This document shows, piece after piece, positions 40,997 to 50,507 of a stretch of DNA of 64,000 nucleotides. Source of the DNA: Denitrovibrio acetiphilus DSM 12809 (lineage in GTDB: Bacteria; Chrysiogenota; Deferribacteres; Deferribacterales; Geovibrionaceae); contig NC_013943.1 in the NCBI RefSeq assembly GCF_000025725.1, positions 2,728,001 through 2,792,000 of the forward strand, written 5' to 3'. Numbering within the stretch: position 1 is the first letter of the stretch; each line of letters starts with the position of its first letter. The notes beneath the pieces were generated by a model. It saw nothing but the letters and a program-made list of their open reading frames with translations. It was not told where the DNA came from and did not search any database. A program made the translations under genes and the position numbers.

Positions 40997-43126
40997 ATGT
41001 ACAGCTCTGATCCCTCCCCAATACTAAAGCCCGGCAGAAACTGCTGGAAACTGACTAAAACAAACAGATTAGCTCCTCTTATTGATGGAGAAAATTACTA
41101 TCGGGCAGTGGCAGACGCTATATCAAATGCCAAAGAAACAGTTTTCATCACAGCGTGGGACATTGACAGCAGAATACGCCTTATACGGGGCGAAGAGAAC
41201 ATTACGCTCACCGATGTGCTGACTAAAGCATGCCAGAACAACCCCCGTCTGCGCATCTTTATCCTTTCGTGGGATTTTGCCATGCTTTACGCTATGGAGC
41301 GAGAGAAACTGATGGGGCTGAAGTGGAATCTGGCGACACCGGAAAGTATAAGATTTGTGCTGGACAACGAATGCCCCTTTGCTGCGTCCCATCACCAGAA
41401 ACTAGTAATAGTGGACGACGCCCTTGCTTACGTTGGGGGTATGGACATCTCGAACAGCCGGTGGGACACGCGCGAACACAAAGAGAACAATCCACTCAGA
41501 CGTGACCCTATGGATGAAAATTATATACCTTATCATGACGTAATGTTTGCTGTGGACGGAGACGCCGCAATGAGCTTGTCGGAGCTGTTCAGAAGACGGT
41601 GGTACACAGCCACAGGTGAAAAACTGCCTATAGCACAACAGCAAAGCGACCCCATGCCCGGCTGGATAAAGCCTGTTATAACAGATACTGAGATAGCCAT
41701 ATCAAGAACCTATCCAGCATATAAAACAAATAGTGAGATTCGCGAAATTGAAAAAACCTACCTTGAGATCATAAAAAGAGCTGAAAAATATATCTACATA
41801 GAAAACCAGTATTTTACTTCCCATAGCATATATTTGGCGCTAAAAGAGCGGCTGAAATCAGACAACTGCCCTGAAATACTTCTTGTAATACCCAAAAAGA
41901 GCCCCGGCTGGCTGGAAGAGGCAACCATGGTCAACATCCGCAGTGTCTATATCCGGCAGCTTAAAATAGCTGATAAGCGCAACCGCATCTCCTTCATGCG
42001 TCCCCATAACGGCGCAGCAGGCGAGGGTTTTATGAACATTCATTCAAAGCTGATAATCGCAGATGACGAAATCCTTTTTGTCGGTTCGGCAAACCTCAGC
42101 AACAGAAGCATGGGATTCGACACAGAAGTAAACATCGCATTCGAGTCAGGCGCCAATGACGATAAACGAAAAGCCATACATAACTTCATGACAGACCTGC
42201 TGGGGGAACACCTGGGCACATCTCCGGAGAAAACGTCTGAGATGCTGAAAGAAACCGGTTCGTTATTCACAACTGTTGATAAACTCAGCAAAAACGGGAG
42301 AAGACTGATGCACATCCCCAACAAAAATACTTTCTTTTTTGAAAAACTGTTTCCAGACAGCAGATATCTTGACCCGGAAAAACCCGCACTCCTCGACCGG
42401 ACTGTTGATAAATTTGTTACACCAGCAAGGAAAGATATGGATATACTAAACAACCTCAAATACTTCCGCTTCTTCATGTTTGTTCTCACACTGGTTCTGA
42501 TTGCCCTCTTGTGGAAGTTCACCCCTCTCAAGGAATACACAGATAAAGAAACGCTGACGGCTCTCATTAAAACAGTGCAGAACTCACCCGGTTCCCATTT
42601 TATTGTTATAGGTGGATTTGCCGTCCTCGGCATGCTGATGATGCCTGTAACTGTACTCATCAGCACAGTTGCTGCATTTTACGAACCTGTTACAGCATTT
42701 CTGATATCTATGACAGGGAGCGTGATAAGCGCATCTCTTATGTATATACTGGGCAGTGCGGCAGGCGGAAAAACAGCAGAAAGGGTTCTCGGTCCGAAAA
42801 GTAAACATATAAGAAATGTCCTTCGAGGCAAAGGGACTCTGACTATCGCAATACTCAGACTTATCCCCGTAGCTCCTTTCACAGTGGTAAACGCAGCAGC
42901 AGGAGCATTTAAAGTCGGCGGGCGTAAATTTGCTATGGGCACGGCAATAGGAATGACACCGGGCATTATAGCAGTAACTGCTGTGACTAACAGGTTCATA
43001 AAGTCTATCTTCGAGCCAACCCCGCTGAATATATCAATACTGATTGCGGCTGCGGTCACATTCTTCGCAGCAGGTTACTACATAAGTAAGCGTCTCAGAG
43101 CTAATGCTCCGGATGACGTGAAGTAG
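40997..43126 (+). CDS. Phospholipase D-type protein fused to a VTT (DedA/SNARE-associated) membrane domain
   Basis: 709 residues. Two HKD motifs show an active phospholipase D fold: SHHQKLVIVDDALAYVGG (about 135) and HSKLIIADDEILFVGSAN (about 350). A membrane span near 490-510 follows, then a C-terminal VTT domain (PVTVLISTVAAFYEPVTAF, AILRLIPVAPFTVVNAAAGAF). It is probably a cardiolipin-synthase-like enzyme or lipase joined to a lipid-scrambling domain. The next gene starts at the last base of its stop, so both are co-translated. Confidence 0.9.
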   Translation: MYSSDPSPILKPGRNCWKLTKTNRLAPLIDGENYYRAVADAISNAKETVFITAWDIDSRIRLIRGEENITLTDVLTKACQNNPRLRIFILSWDFAMLYAMEREKLMGLKWNLATPESIRFVLDNECPFAASHHQKLVIVDDALAYVGGMDISNSRWDTREHKENNPLRRDPMDENYIPYHDVMFAVDGDAAMSLSELFRRRWYTATGEKLPIAQQQSDPMPGWIKPVITDTEIAISRTYPAYKTNSEIREIEKTYLEIIKRAEKYIYIENQYFTSHSIYLALKERLKSDNCPEILLVIPKKSPGWLEEATMVNIRSVYIRQLKIADKRNRISFMRPHNGAAGEGFMNIHSKLIIADDEILFVGSANLSNRSMGFDTEVNIAFESGANDDKRKAIHNFMTDLLGEHLGTSPEKTSEMLKETGSLFTTVDKLSKNGRRLMHIPNKNTFFFEKLFPDSRYLDPEKPALLDRTVDKFVTPARKDMDILNNLKYFRFFMFVLTLVLIALLWKFTPLKEYTDKETLTALIKTVQNSPGSHFIVIGGFAVLGMLMMPVTVLISTVAAFYEPVTAFLISMTGSVISASLMYILGSAAGGKTAERVLGPKSKHIRNVLRGKGTLTIAILRLIPVAPFTVVNAAAGAFKVGGRKFAMGTAIGMTPGIIAVTAVTNRFIKSIFEPTPLNISILIAAAVTFFAAGYYISKRLRANAPDDVK

Positions 43127-43797
43127 TGAAGTTCATATCATACAACGTCCACGGGTGGGTCGGAACTGACGGTGTCAGAGATTTCAGAAGAGCACTTGGA
43201 TTCATCAACGAATCAGCACCCGATGCTGCCGCTTTACAAGAGGTTGTAACACCTGTTCCTGCGGATAATCTTTCAGAAGCACACGACTTTATTCAGGACC
43301 ATTCGGGGATGTATGCGACATTCGGTCAGACCATGCTTAAAAAAGACGCCCCCTACGGCAATGTTCTGCTCACCCGCGAAAAACCTCTTCATGTGGATTT
43401 TCAGGATATCTCTGTAAGCGGATACGAACCGAGAGGCGTTATTATCGCTGAAGTCAGCTCCGGATACGGCAGTCTTACAATCCTAACAACACACCTGGGG
43501 CTAAACAGAAAGGAAAGAGTCATACAGGCAGGAATGATACGGGGCATTATCTCCGGCACACCGGAGCCAACAGTGCTTATGTGTGACTGCAACGAATGGT
43601 ACAGGAGCAGAGCATCGAAAATACTCGACTCATGCTTAAGCCAAGCCCACAGACAGAGGACATTCCCGTCAAAGTATCCAATCCTTGCACTGGACATGAT
43701 CAGGACAAAAGGACTCCGAATCAGAACAGAGGTTATCAAGAGCAGGCAGCTAAGGGTTGCGTCTGACCATCTCCCCCTTGCCGCTGAAGTTTTTTAG
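43126..43797 (+). CDS. Endonuclease/exonuclease/phosphatase (EEP) family hydrolase
   Basis: 223 residues with the EEP landmarks: FISYNVHGWVG (N-terminal Asn), ALQEV (metal Glu), VLMCDCNEWYR (Asp-Asn pair) and VASDHLPLAAEV (catalytic Asp-His). The GTG start overlaps the phospholipase stop. With the fused phospholipase D upstream it may act on phosphodiesters of lipids or nucleic acids; substrate unknown. Its end overlaps the convergent CNNM gene by 4 bp. Confidence 0.87.
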   Translation: MKFISYNVHGWVGTDGVRDFRRALGFINESAPDAAALQEVVTPVPADNLSEAHDFIQDHSGMYATFGQTMLKKDAPYGNVLLTREKPLHVDFQDISVSGYEPRGVIIAEVSSGYGSLTILTTHLGLNRKERVIQAGMIRGIISGTPEPTVLMCDCNEWYRSRASKILDSCLSQAHRQRTFPSKYPILALDMIRTKGLRIRTEVIKSRQLRVASDHLPLAAEVF

Positions 43798-44849
43798 TCA
43801 GCATCACCAACATCGAGCCCCATACGGTCGGCACGCTTTCTCCACTGCTGACGGGCAAGGTTCTGCATATCCTGCACTATATCCTTCTCATCTATAATCT
43901 CAAGACCTGTGAGAGTCTCTATTATATCCTCCAGAGTTACAACCCCTGCCACACCGCCGTACTCATCAATGGCAATGGCTATATGGTGATTCTCTGCGAC
44001 CATCTCTTCGAAAACCTGAAAGACATTAAGTGTTTCGGGGATCTCTTTTATCTCACGCTTAAGCTCTGCAAGCGTGACATCCGAACGCCCCTGATGTGAA
44101 GCCAGCAGAAGGTCACTTTTCAGCACAAAGCCAAGTATACTGTCCATGTCGTCACTATACACAGGAATACGTGAAAATGTCATATCCGGATTATCTGCGA
44201 GTACCTCTTTCACCGTGAGGTCTTCCTCAAGGGCAAACACAACAGTCCTCGGTGTCATTATCTGCCTTGCAGGGAGTTTGCGGAAAAGTATCATATTCCG
44301 GAGGATGCTTGATTCCTGCCAGCTGAAGATACCTTCTTTCACAGCCTTTTCCATAAGAGCTTCAAATTCATCCTTGTCTATAAGCTCACTTTTATGATCT
44401 TTACGGAGCATCATCGTTATTACGTTTGACATCACTACCAGAGGATACATAGACACCAGAATCAGGCGAACCATTATCGCAACATACGGAGCGAGGCTTT
44501 TCCAGTGCAGAGCACCTATTGTTTTCGGGATTATCTCTGAGAAGATCAGTATCGCCAGTGTGAGAACAGCGGATATAATCCCGACATATTTATCGCCGAA
44601 AACATATGCCCCCTGTGCCCCAGCCCCGGCAGCCCCCAGAGTGTGTGCGATAGTATTCAGGCTCAGTATTGCCGCAAGAGGGCTTTCGATGTCTTCTTTC
44701 ATCCGGCGGAGCTTGCGCCCCTGTCGTCTGTTTTCTTTTTCTTTCTGAGCGATATATGCAGGTGTGATACTAAGCAGAACAGCTTCCATAATAGAACATA
44801 TAAATGACAGAACCAGAGCAAGCAGTATGTAAAAGACCAGAAGTCCCAT
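43794..44849 (-). CDS. CNNM/CorC-type transporter (DUF21 plus CBS domains)
   Basis: 351 residues. The N-terminal DUF21 domain has about four membrane helices (residues 1-150, with SIMEAVLLSITPAYIA). Two CBS domains follow (MTPRTVVFALEEDLTVKEVLADNP, then AIAIDEYGGVAGVVTLEDIIETLTG). There is no CorC_HlyC C-terminal domain of full size. Such proteins export or sense magnesium and related metals. Both ends are normal. Confidence 0.9.
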   Translation of the reverse strand: MGLLVFYILLALVLSFICSIMEAVLLSITPAYIAQKEKENRRQGRKLRRMKEDIESPLAAILSLNTIAHTLGAAGAGAQGAYVFGDKYVGIISAVLTLAILIFSEIIPKTIGALHWKSLAPYVAIMVRLILVSMYPLVVMSNVITMMLRKDHKSELIDKDEFEALMEKAVKEGIFSWQESSILRNMILFRKLPARQIMTPRTVVFALEEDLTVKEVLADNPDMTFSRIPVYSDDMDSILGFVLKSDLLLASHQGRSDVTLAELKREIKEIPETLNVFQVFEEMVAENHHIAIAIDEYGGVAGVVTLEDIIETLTGLEIIDEKDIVQDMQNLARQQWRKRADRMGLDVGDAD

Positions 44850-44953
44850 TTCAACTCCATATTTTTTTAATAAATAACCATATCATTTTCAGGCGAAAAG
44901 AAAAGAGAGTTATGCAGTGTTTATTACAAATATATTATATCAGGATTGACATA

Positions 44954-45008
44954 CGTTATTACTTAAGGATATAACGTGTTATAGCGTTATTACTATGACA
45001 ACATAACG
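44954..45008. promoter_or_regulatory. Two tandem ModE-like operators
   Basis: CGTTAT (44954-44959) with ATAACG (44971-44976), and CGTTAT (44985-44990) with ATAACG (45003-45008): two inverted repeats with 11- and 12-bp spacers. The half-sites match the ends of the known ModE box (CGTTAT...ATAACG). They lie just before modC, so molybdate-bound ModE probably represses the operon. No modE gene is in the window. Confidence 0.82.
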
Positions 45009-45030
45009 ATATAAAATCTTAAGGTGAAAC

Positions 45031-45729
45031 ATGCTGGAAGTCAATGTAACCAAAAAGCTGGGAACAACACTGATAAATGTAAGCTTTGAAGCTCCGGAAA
45101 AGGGGATCACAGTCCTTTACGGGCACTCCGGCGCAGGTAAAACCAGCGTAATCAATATGCTTTCGGGTCTGCTGAAGCCGGACAAGGGGCGCATATGTCT
45201 CAACGGCAATGTACTCTTCGACTCTGCAAAAAAAATTAATACTCCGGTGCATAAGCGTAAAGCGGGATATATCTTTCAGGATAAACGACTCTTCCCTTTT
45301 ATGTCTGTGCGTAAAAACCTGCTGTTCGGAAGGAAGCGCGGGATAAGCCCTAAAGTCAGGCTGGAGGACATTACCGCCCTTCTGGGGATCTCTGACCTGC
45401 TCGACAGAAAACCCGACTTCCTCTCCGGCGGCGAAGGGCAAAGGATAGCCATTGGGCGTGCCCTGCTTGCAGAACCTGATTTCCTGCTGATGGACGAACC
45501 TATGTCGTCCCTTGATCAAGACAGAAAGAATGAACTGATCCCATATATACGTAAAATACCGGAGAAGTTCGGAATACCGGTTGTCCTCGTTACCCACGCA
45601 TACGAAGAAGCGGCGGCTCTTGCTGATCATGTTGTGCTTCTGGACGGCGGGCGTGTAACCGGAAATGGCAAAAGCAAAATGATACTACCGAGAATAAATT
45701 ATGCTGCTCCGTTGAGTCCGGCGCAGTAA
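45031..45729 (+). CDS. modC: Molybdate ABC transporter ATP-binding protein, short form
   Basis: 232 residues of ABC ATPase with Walker A YGHSGAGKTSV, signature LSGGEGQRIAIGRALL and Walker B FLLMDEPMSSLDQD, with the ModC-type YIFQDKRLFPFMSVRKNL. It lacks the C-terminal molybdate-binding (TOBE) domain, so at 232 residues it is shorter than the usual 350. It powers uptake across the inner membrane. AAGGTG precedes the ATG. The gene order C-A-B-D is unusual compared with modABC. Confidence 0.9.
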   Translation: MLEVNVTKKLGTTLINVSFEAPEKGITVLYGHSGAGKTSVINMLSGLLKPDKGRICLNGNVLFDSAKKINTPVHKRKAGYIFQDKRLFPFMSVRKNLLFGRKRGISPKVRLEDITALLGISDLLDRKPDFLSGGEGQRIAIGRALLAEPDFLLMDEPMSSLDQDRKNELIPYIRKIPEKFGIPVVLVTHAYEEAAALADHVVLLDGGRVTGNGKSKMILPRINYAAPLSPAQ

Positions 45730-45740
45730 AAGGAGATATT

Positions 45741-46463
45741 ATGAACAGAAAAATTCTGACACTGACAATTGTTTTTATAATGCTTACAGCCTCATATGCG
45801 CAAACATCTGAGATTGTAGTTGCTTCCGGTGCAGGTTTCAGAAAAATGGTTGTAGATGTTTCTAAAACCTGTGAAAAAGACTACGGCGTTAAGATGAATA
45901 TGTCGTTCGGAAACCTGGGACAGGTTATTGCCCAGATCAAAAACACAGGACTCGTTGAGGCTGTCATAGGTGATGAAAGATTTCTTTCAAAAGCAGGACC
46001 TGAATTTGCAGAATCACACCTCATAGGCAAAGGGAAGCTTGTGCTTATCTGGCGCAAAGGGCTGGATATCAAATCTGTCGAGGACATCACAACAGATAAA
46101 GTCGGCAAACTTGCCATACCTAATCTGCAAAAAGCGATATACGGCAGGGCAGGATCTGAATTCCTCGCCAGCAAAGGGATGACAGAAGCTGTCAAAGACA
46201 AGCTCCTCGTTGTGGCGACTGTGCCTCAGGTAACATCGTATATTGTGACAGGTGAAGTTGATGCGGGATTTTCAAACCTCACAGATACTCTCGGCTCACT
46301 GGACAAAATCGGCGGGTACATCCTCATTGAGGACGGTTATAAAGAAATTAATATTATAACAGGGATAATCAAAGGGTTCGAGAATACAGACGCAGCGGCA
46401 TATTACAGAAGATGCATCACCTCTGCGGAAGTAAAAGAAATCGCTAAAAAACACGGGATGTAA
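45741..46463 (+). CDS. modA: Periplasmic molybdate-binding protein
   Basis: 240 residues with a cleavable signal peptide (ILTLTIVFIMLTASYAQ). ModA fold: EIVVASGAGFRKMVVDV at the start, SFGNLGQVIAQI, AIPNLQKAIYGRAG and VDAGFSNLTDTL. It captures molybdate (tungstate not excluded) for ModBC. AAGGAG precedes the ATG, and its stop overlaps the modB start by 1 bp. Confidence 0.88.
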   Translation: MNRKILTLTIVFIMLTASYAQTSEIVVASGAGFRKMVVDVSKTCEKDYGVKMNMSFGNLGQVIAQIKNTGLVEAVIGDERFLSKAGPEFAESHLIGKGKLVLIWRKGLDIKSVEDITTDKVGKLAIPNLQKAIYGRAGSEFLASKGMTEAVKDKLLVVATVPQVTSYIVTGEVDAGFSNLTDTLGSLDKIGGYILIEDGYKEINIITGIIKGFENTDAAAYYRRCITSAEVKEIAKKHGM

Positions 46464-47137
46464 TGGATTCTGTTTTACAGCTTTTAACAGATAAAGATCT
46501 GGCGTTTACTATCGCGCTTACCGCCAGAACATGCGCAGTGGCTGTTATTCTGCATGCTTTTGCAGGTCTCTTCTTAGGCTATTACCTCGCCCGCAAAAAG
46601 AGCATTATAACAGCCCTTGTGGATTTCATAGTTACTCTCCCCCTCGTATTCCCTCCCATCGGAACAGGTTTTATCGTTCTGCTCCTCTTCGGCAGGAACG
46701 GCTTCTTCGGAAAAACCGGTCTGACGCCGGAAATCATTTTCACTGAAAAAGGTGTGGTCGTGGCAGCTTTTATCGCCGGGCTCCCCTTGGTGGTAAAGCC
46801 AATACAGTCCGCTGTGGAGAGGGAAGTTTTCAAGCTGGCGGAAGCTGCACGAACTCTGGGCAAAAATGAGTTTCAGACATTCTTTCTCGTTATAGTTCCT
46901 GCCGTCAAAAGAAGTCTGGGGGCTGGGCTGATTCTCGCTGCGGGACGTTCTATGGGCGAGGTAGGCATAACCCTTATGGTTGGCGGAAATATCATCGGCA
47001 AGACAAACACTATCTCACTGGAAATTTATAACTCTGTGATGGATGCGGACTTTCTGCGAGCCTCTTTCCTCTGCCTGATACTCGGAAGCATCTCTCTGGG
47101 AGTTTTCTTTGCCCTTCGGCGCATGTCTGCGCTATAA
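46463..47137 (+). CDS. modB: Molybdate ABC transporter permease
   Basis: 224 residues, about five or six membrane spans. The EAA loop that docks the ATPase is clear (LAEAARTLGKNEFQTFFLVIVPAVKRSLGAG), as are the ModB segments TLPLVFPPIGTGFIVLLLFG and GRSMGEVGITLMVGGNIIGKT. Overlaps modA by 1 bp; modD follows after about 30 bp. Confidence 0.94.
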   Translation: MDSVLQLLTDKDLAFTIALTARTCAVAVILHAFAGLFLGYYLARKKSIITALVDFIVTLPLVFPPIGTGFIVLLLFGRNGFFGKTGLTPEIIFTEKGVVVAAFIAGLPLVVKPIQSAVEREVFKLAEAARTLGKNEFQTFFLVIVPAVKRSLGAGLILAAGRSMGEVGITLMVGGNIIGKTNTISLEIYNSVMDADFLRASFLCLILGSISLGVFFALRRMSAL

Positions 47138-47169
47138 TAAACTATTGCTCAAAACAAAGGAGTTTAAAA

Positions 47170-48012
47170 GTGCTAATACATGATTTTCTAATCGACCGCC
47201 TCATATCCGAAGATGTCCCCTATGGCGACCTCACAACAGAATCTATGGGAATATCGGGGATTGCCGGTGAAATGACATTCAGAGCGAGATTTGACTGCAT
47301 ACTCTCAGGTGTGGATGAAGCTGAAAAGATTCTCCGTAAACTCGAAGCAGAAGTGCAGGTAAGCGCACACAACGGTGCAAGCCTAAAGGCTGGCGACCAC
47401 ATAATGACTGCAAGAGCTGACGCAGGAACACTTCATATGGGCTGGAAAGTCGCCCAGAACATCATGGAGCATGCAACAGGCATAGCCACCAGAACTTTCA
47501 CAATGGTTGAAAAAGGACGACGCATCAATCCATACCTTGTTGTGGCATGTACCAGAAAAAGCTTTCCGGGTGCAAAGACAATATGCCTTAACGCTGTCCA
47601 GGCTGGAGGCGGAACTCCACACAGGCTCGGCACATCAGAAACATTTCTGCTCTTTGGCAACCACTCATCATTTTTCAGAAATGAAGACGAGCTCTTTAAA
47701 GCTCTTAAAAATGCGGCTATGTCTCAGCCAGAGAAAAAGCTCACTGTCGAATGTGAAACTCTGGAATATGCTCAGAAAGCTGCTGAAAATGGCGCAGGCG
47801 TCATTCAGTTTGACAAGGTGAAACCGGACAAACTACAGCAGTGGATACCGCTCCTCAGAAAAAAATATCCAAACATAACTCTTGAGGCAGCCGGAGGCAT
47901 CAACATTGAAACTGTGGAAGAGTATGCAAAAACCGGAATTGATGTTGCAGTTACATCGTTTGTCTATACAGGGAAACCTATGGACATCGAAGTTGAGATA
48001 AAACCTTTATAA
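47170..48012 (+). CDS. modD: ModD, nicotinate-phosphoribosyltransferase-like protein of molybdate operons
   Basis: 280 residues related to nicotinate-nucleotide pyrophosphorylase (NadC): DVPYGDLTTESMGI, ATGIATRTFTMVEKGR, CTRKSFPGAKTICLNAVQAGGG and LEAAGGINIETVEEYA. ModD is a paralogue found in mod operons; its reaction is not established, so I avoid a NadC call. GTG start with AGGAG upstream. Last gene of the ModE-controlled operon. Confidence 0.9.
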   Translation: MLIHDFLIDRLISEDVPYGDLTTESMGISGIAGEMTFRARFDCILSGVDEAEKILRKLEAEVQVSAHNGASLKAGDHIMTARADAGTLHMGWKVAQNIMEHATGIATRTFTMVEKGRRINPYLVVACTRKSFPGAKTICLNAVQAGGGTPHRLGTSETFLLFGNHSSFFRNEDELFKALKNAAMSQPEKKLTVECETLEYAQKAAENGAGVIQFDKVKPDKLQQWIPLLRKKYPNITLEAAGGINIETVEEYAKTGIDVAVTSFVYTGKPMDIEVEIKPL

Positions 48013-48057
48013 ATAAAATAACAACTGGCTCCCTGATACCTTATAAGTTGACGGGAG

Positions 48058-48165
48058 TCATTTCAGCACACTCATGCCCACTTCGCTCACAAACTTTGAT
48101 CTGACAAGGTTGACCATTTCCACATCAATATCTATCTCAAGCAAACCATTCAGCCTCTGTTTCAT
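48058..48165 (-). pseudogene. Short coding-like remnant
   Basis: ATG 48165 to TGA 48058-48060 reads 35 residues with good codon character (RLNGLLEIDIDVEMVNLVRSK at the centre). The pattern with DVEMVNL recalls the C-terminal end of flagellar hook-associated or flagellin-type proteins, but this is a weak resemblance. A stop lies just upstream and there is no ribosome site, so it is probably the tail of a lost gene. The rest of the 303-bp gap (48013-48315) shows an imperfect hairpin near 48026-48060 that may end the mod operon. Confidence 0.25.
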
Positions 48166-48315
48166 TTCAACTTATGCAGACTTCTTTTCTTTCAGCCGTT
48201 AAATTTCATTCCACAATTTAACTAAAATTGACCCTTTATAGATATATATCTCAAACTTATATGGCATCCGAAAAGGATAATACGGTGTTAACAAAAATAA
48301 TACGGAGGTCTCAAC

Positions 48316-49614
48316 ATGTATCAGATATCAAGAAGGAATTTCCTGCGCACCAGCATAGTTCTCAGCGCCGGGATGTCTCTGGGGGTCTCGGGATGTGGTG
48401 GTGATTCGGATGATAATCCTGCATCCGCCCGTTTTGCAGTACTGTCTGATCCACACATCTACGATCCTTCTCTGGGGACAACAGGAACAGCTTTTGAAAC
48501 ATACCTCTCCAGTGACAGGAAAATGCTCGCCGAGAGTGTGGAAATACTCGAAGCTGTTGTAAATGACCTGACGAAAGCCGACCTCAACTTTGTACTTGTG
48601 CCGGGTGATCTCACAAAAGACGGAGAATATATCTGCCATGAAAAATTCATCTCTATAATGAGTGCTCTTCAGGACAAAGGGGTAAAGGTTTACGTTGTAC
48701 CGGGCAACCATGACATAAACAACCCGCACGCCGTATCTTTTGACGGAAACTCAACATCACATGTGCCGTCTGTAACCTCCGAGGATTTTGAAAAACTTTA
48801 TGATGATTTCGGTTATGGAAAAGCAAAATACAGAGACAGCAACTCATTAAGCTATGTTGCAGAACTGACAGGTAACGTATGGCTGTTCGCTATTGATTCC
48901 TGCAAATATGATAACAACGACACCTATCCGGAAACATCAGGCGCGATAAGTGATGAAACTTTTGAATGGCTCAGTGAAAAACTGGCTGAAGCAGAAAGAA
49001 AAGGGAAGCTGTGTATAGGTATGCTTCACCACAACGTTATCCCCCACTTTTCAGCCCAGACAACATTTTTCTCTGAATATGTTGTGGATGACTATGATGT
49101 TATGGGGAAAAAGCTTGCAGATGCTGGTCTGGGAATAATCTTTACAGGGCACTTCCACGCTCAGGATATCATCAGGGCAGAATATGACACAAGCACCCTC
49201 TATGAGGTTGAAACAGGCTCTACAGTTACAGCACCATGCCCTTACCGTATAATCGATCTGGACATAAGAAACGCTGCACTCACCATCGAAAGCCATACTG
49301 TTGAGTCTATCCCTTCTGTTGATAATTTTAATACTTACAAAACAAACTTTACCGCATCGGGGATGCTTGATCTTTACACCGCCCTGCTGCCATCATACGG
49401 AATCGACCCTTCTGTTGCTCCAGCAGCATCAGAGATACATGTCATGCATTACGCCGGAGACGAAAAATACTCTGACCTCAGTACAACAGCAGATGCAATA
49501 ATCCAGTCCCTTCTAACCAGCGGGGACACTGATGCTGTGACACTTGGCTATGCTCTCACCGATTGGGCGGCAGATAATGCCCCCAACGACAACGACACCA
49601 ATATCACACTCTGA
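48316..49614 (+). CDS. Tat-exported lipoprotein metallophosphoesterase
   Basis: 432 residues. The start carries a Tat motif (SRRNFLR) and a lipobox (GVSGC), so it is a lipoprotein exported folded. The calcineurin-like metal motifs are all visible: SDPHIYDP, PGDLTKDGE, PGNHDIN, GMLHHN and FTGHFHAQD. It probably hydrolyses phosphodiesters or monoesters outside the inner membrane. GGAGG precedes the ATG, and a perfect terminator follows. Confidence 0.9.
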   Translation: MYQISRRNFLRTSIVLSAGMSLGVSGCGGDSDDNPASARFAVLSDPHIYDPSLGTTGTAFETYLSSDRKMLAESVEILEAVVNDLTKADLNFVLVPGDLTKDGEYICHEKFISIMSALQDKGVKVYVVPGNHDINNPHAVSFDGNSTSHVPSVTSEDFEKLYDDFGYGKAKYRDSNSLSYVAELTGNVWLFAIDSCKYDNNDTYPETSGAISDETFEWLSEKLAEAERKGKLCIGMLHHNVIPHFSAQTTFFSEYVVDDYDVMGKKLADAGLGIIFTGHFHAQDIIRAEYDTSTLYEVETGSTVTAPCPYRIIDLDIRNAALTIESHTVESIPSVDNFNTYKTNFTASGMLDLYTALLPSYGIDPSVAPAASEIHVMHYAGDEKYSDLSTTADAIIQSLLTSGDTDAVTLGYALTDWAADNAPNDNDTNITL

Positions 49615-49630
49615 TAAATCAGCTTAATTC

Positions 49631-49670
49631 TGTCACGCCTTTAACCACAAGGCGTGACACTCTCTCTTTT
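49631..49670 (+). terminator. Strong terminator
   Basis: TGTCACGCCTT (49631-49641) pairs perfectly with AAGGCGTGACA (49649-49659), then CTCTCTCTTTTTC. It separates the phosphoesterase from the TMAO-reductase region. Confidence 0.9.
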
Positions 49671-49823
49671 TCAAAAAAAATTTCAGATTTTGAACATATT
49701 TTTATAACAAACACCTTATTCTTTACTTTATCTTAACCAGACTTTGTCTAACATTCATTCATACCTCATACACAAAACCATTGCCATTTTCATGCTGGCT
49801 GCAAATATTAGTGAAGGAAAACA

Positions 49824-50507
49824 ATGAAGATATTATTAGTCGAGGATGACATAGACCTCGTCGGAAACATTATAGATTACCTCGAGATTCACAACTGTCA
49901 TGTTGATCATTCCGAAACAGGGGAAAAAGCTCTTGAGATGCTTCATAAAAATGACTACGACGCTATGGTTCTCGACATAAATCTGCCCGGTATTGATGGG
50001 TTTGAGGTATGCAGAAGGGTCAGAACAGAAATGTACCTGAAAATGCCGATAGTCATGCTTACAGCGAGAATTATGCTTGTTGATAAGCTGGAGGGGTTTA
50101 AATCCGGCACAGACGATTTCCTGCCGAAACCATTTGACCTTTCAGAACTTAAAATGAGACTTTTTGCTCTTCACAGAAGAGTACATCAGGGGATGGCAAT
50201 TCAGTTCTGTGTTGATGACCTTTATGTAGATCCGGAAAACGGCACTGTCATAAGAGACGGTGACCACATAAAGCTACCCCCGATATGCTTCACAATACTT
50301 CTGAAGCTTATGGAAAGTTACCCGGGCATAGTCACAAAAGAAGAGCTTGAAGCAGCGATATGGGCAAATCACCCCCCCATGACAGATGCGCTGAAAGTTC
50401 ATTTTTTTACACTGAGACAAAAGGTTGATAAACCGTACGATAAACAATTATTATATAATATAAGAGGCAGAGGATACACAATCTCCACAAAGGGCAATAT
50501 AATTTGA
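49824..50507 (+). CDS. OmpR/PhoB-family response regulator
   Basis: 227 residues. Receiver domain with VEDD at the start, Asp51 in MVLDINLPG and the Lys in LPKPFDLSE; the winged-helix DNA-binding half has PPICFTILLKLMESYPGIVTKEELE and YNIRGRGYTI. GAAGG precedes the ATG. It overlaps the kinase gene by 4 bp and probably controls the TorA-type operon behind it, in the role TorR has in enterobacteria. Confidence 0.93.
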   Translation: MKILLVEDDIDLVGNIIDYLEIHNCHVDHSETGEKALEMLHKNDYDAMVLDINLPGIDGFEVCRRVRTEMYLKMPIVMLTARIMLVDKLEGFKSGTDDFLPKPFDLSELKMRLFALHRRVHQGMAIQFCVDDLYVDPENGTVIRDGDHIKLPPICFTILLKLMESYPGIVTKEELEAAIWANHPPMTDALKVHFFTLRQKVDKPYDKQLLYNIRGRGYTISTKGNII

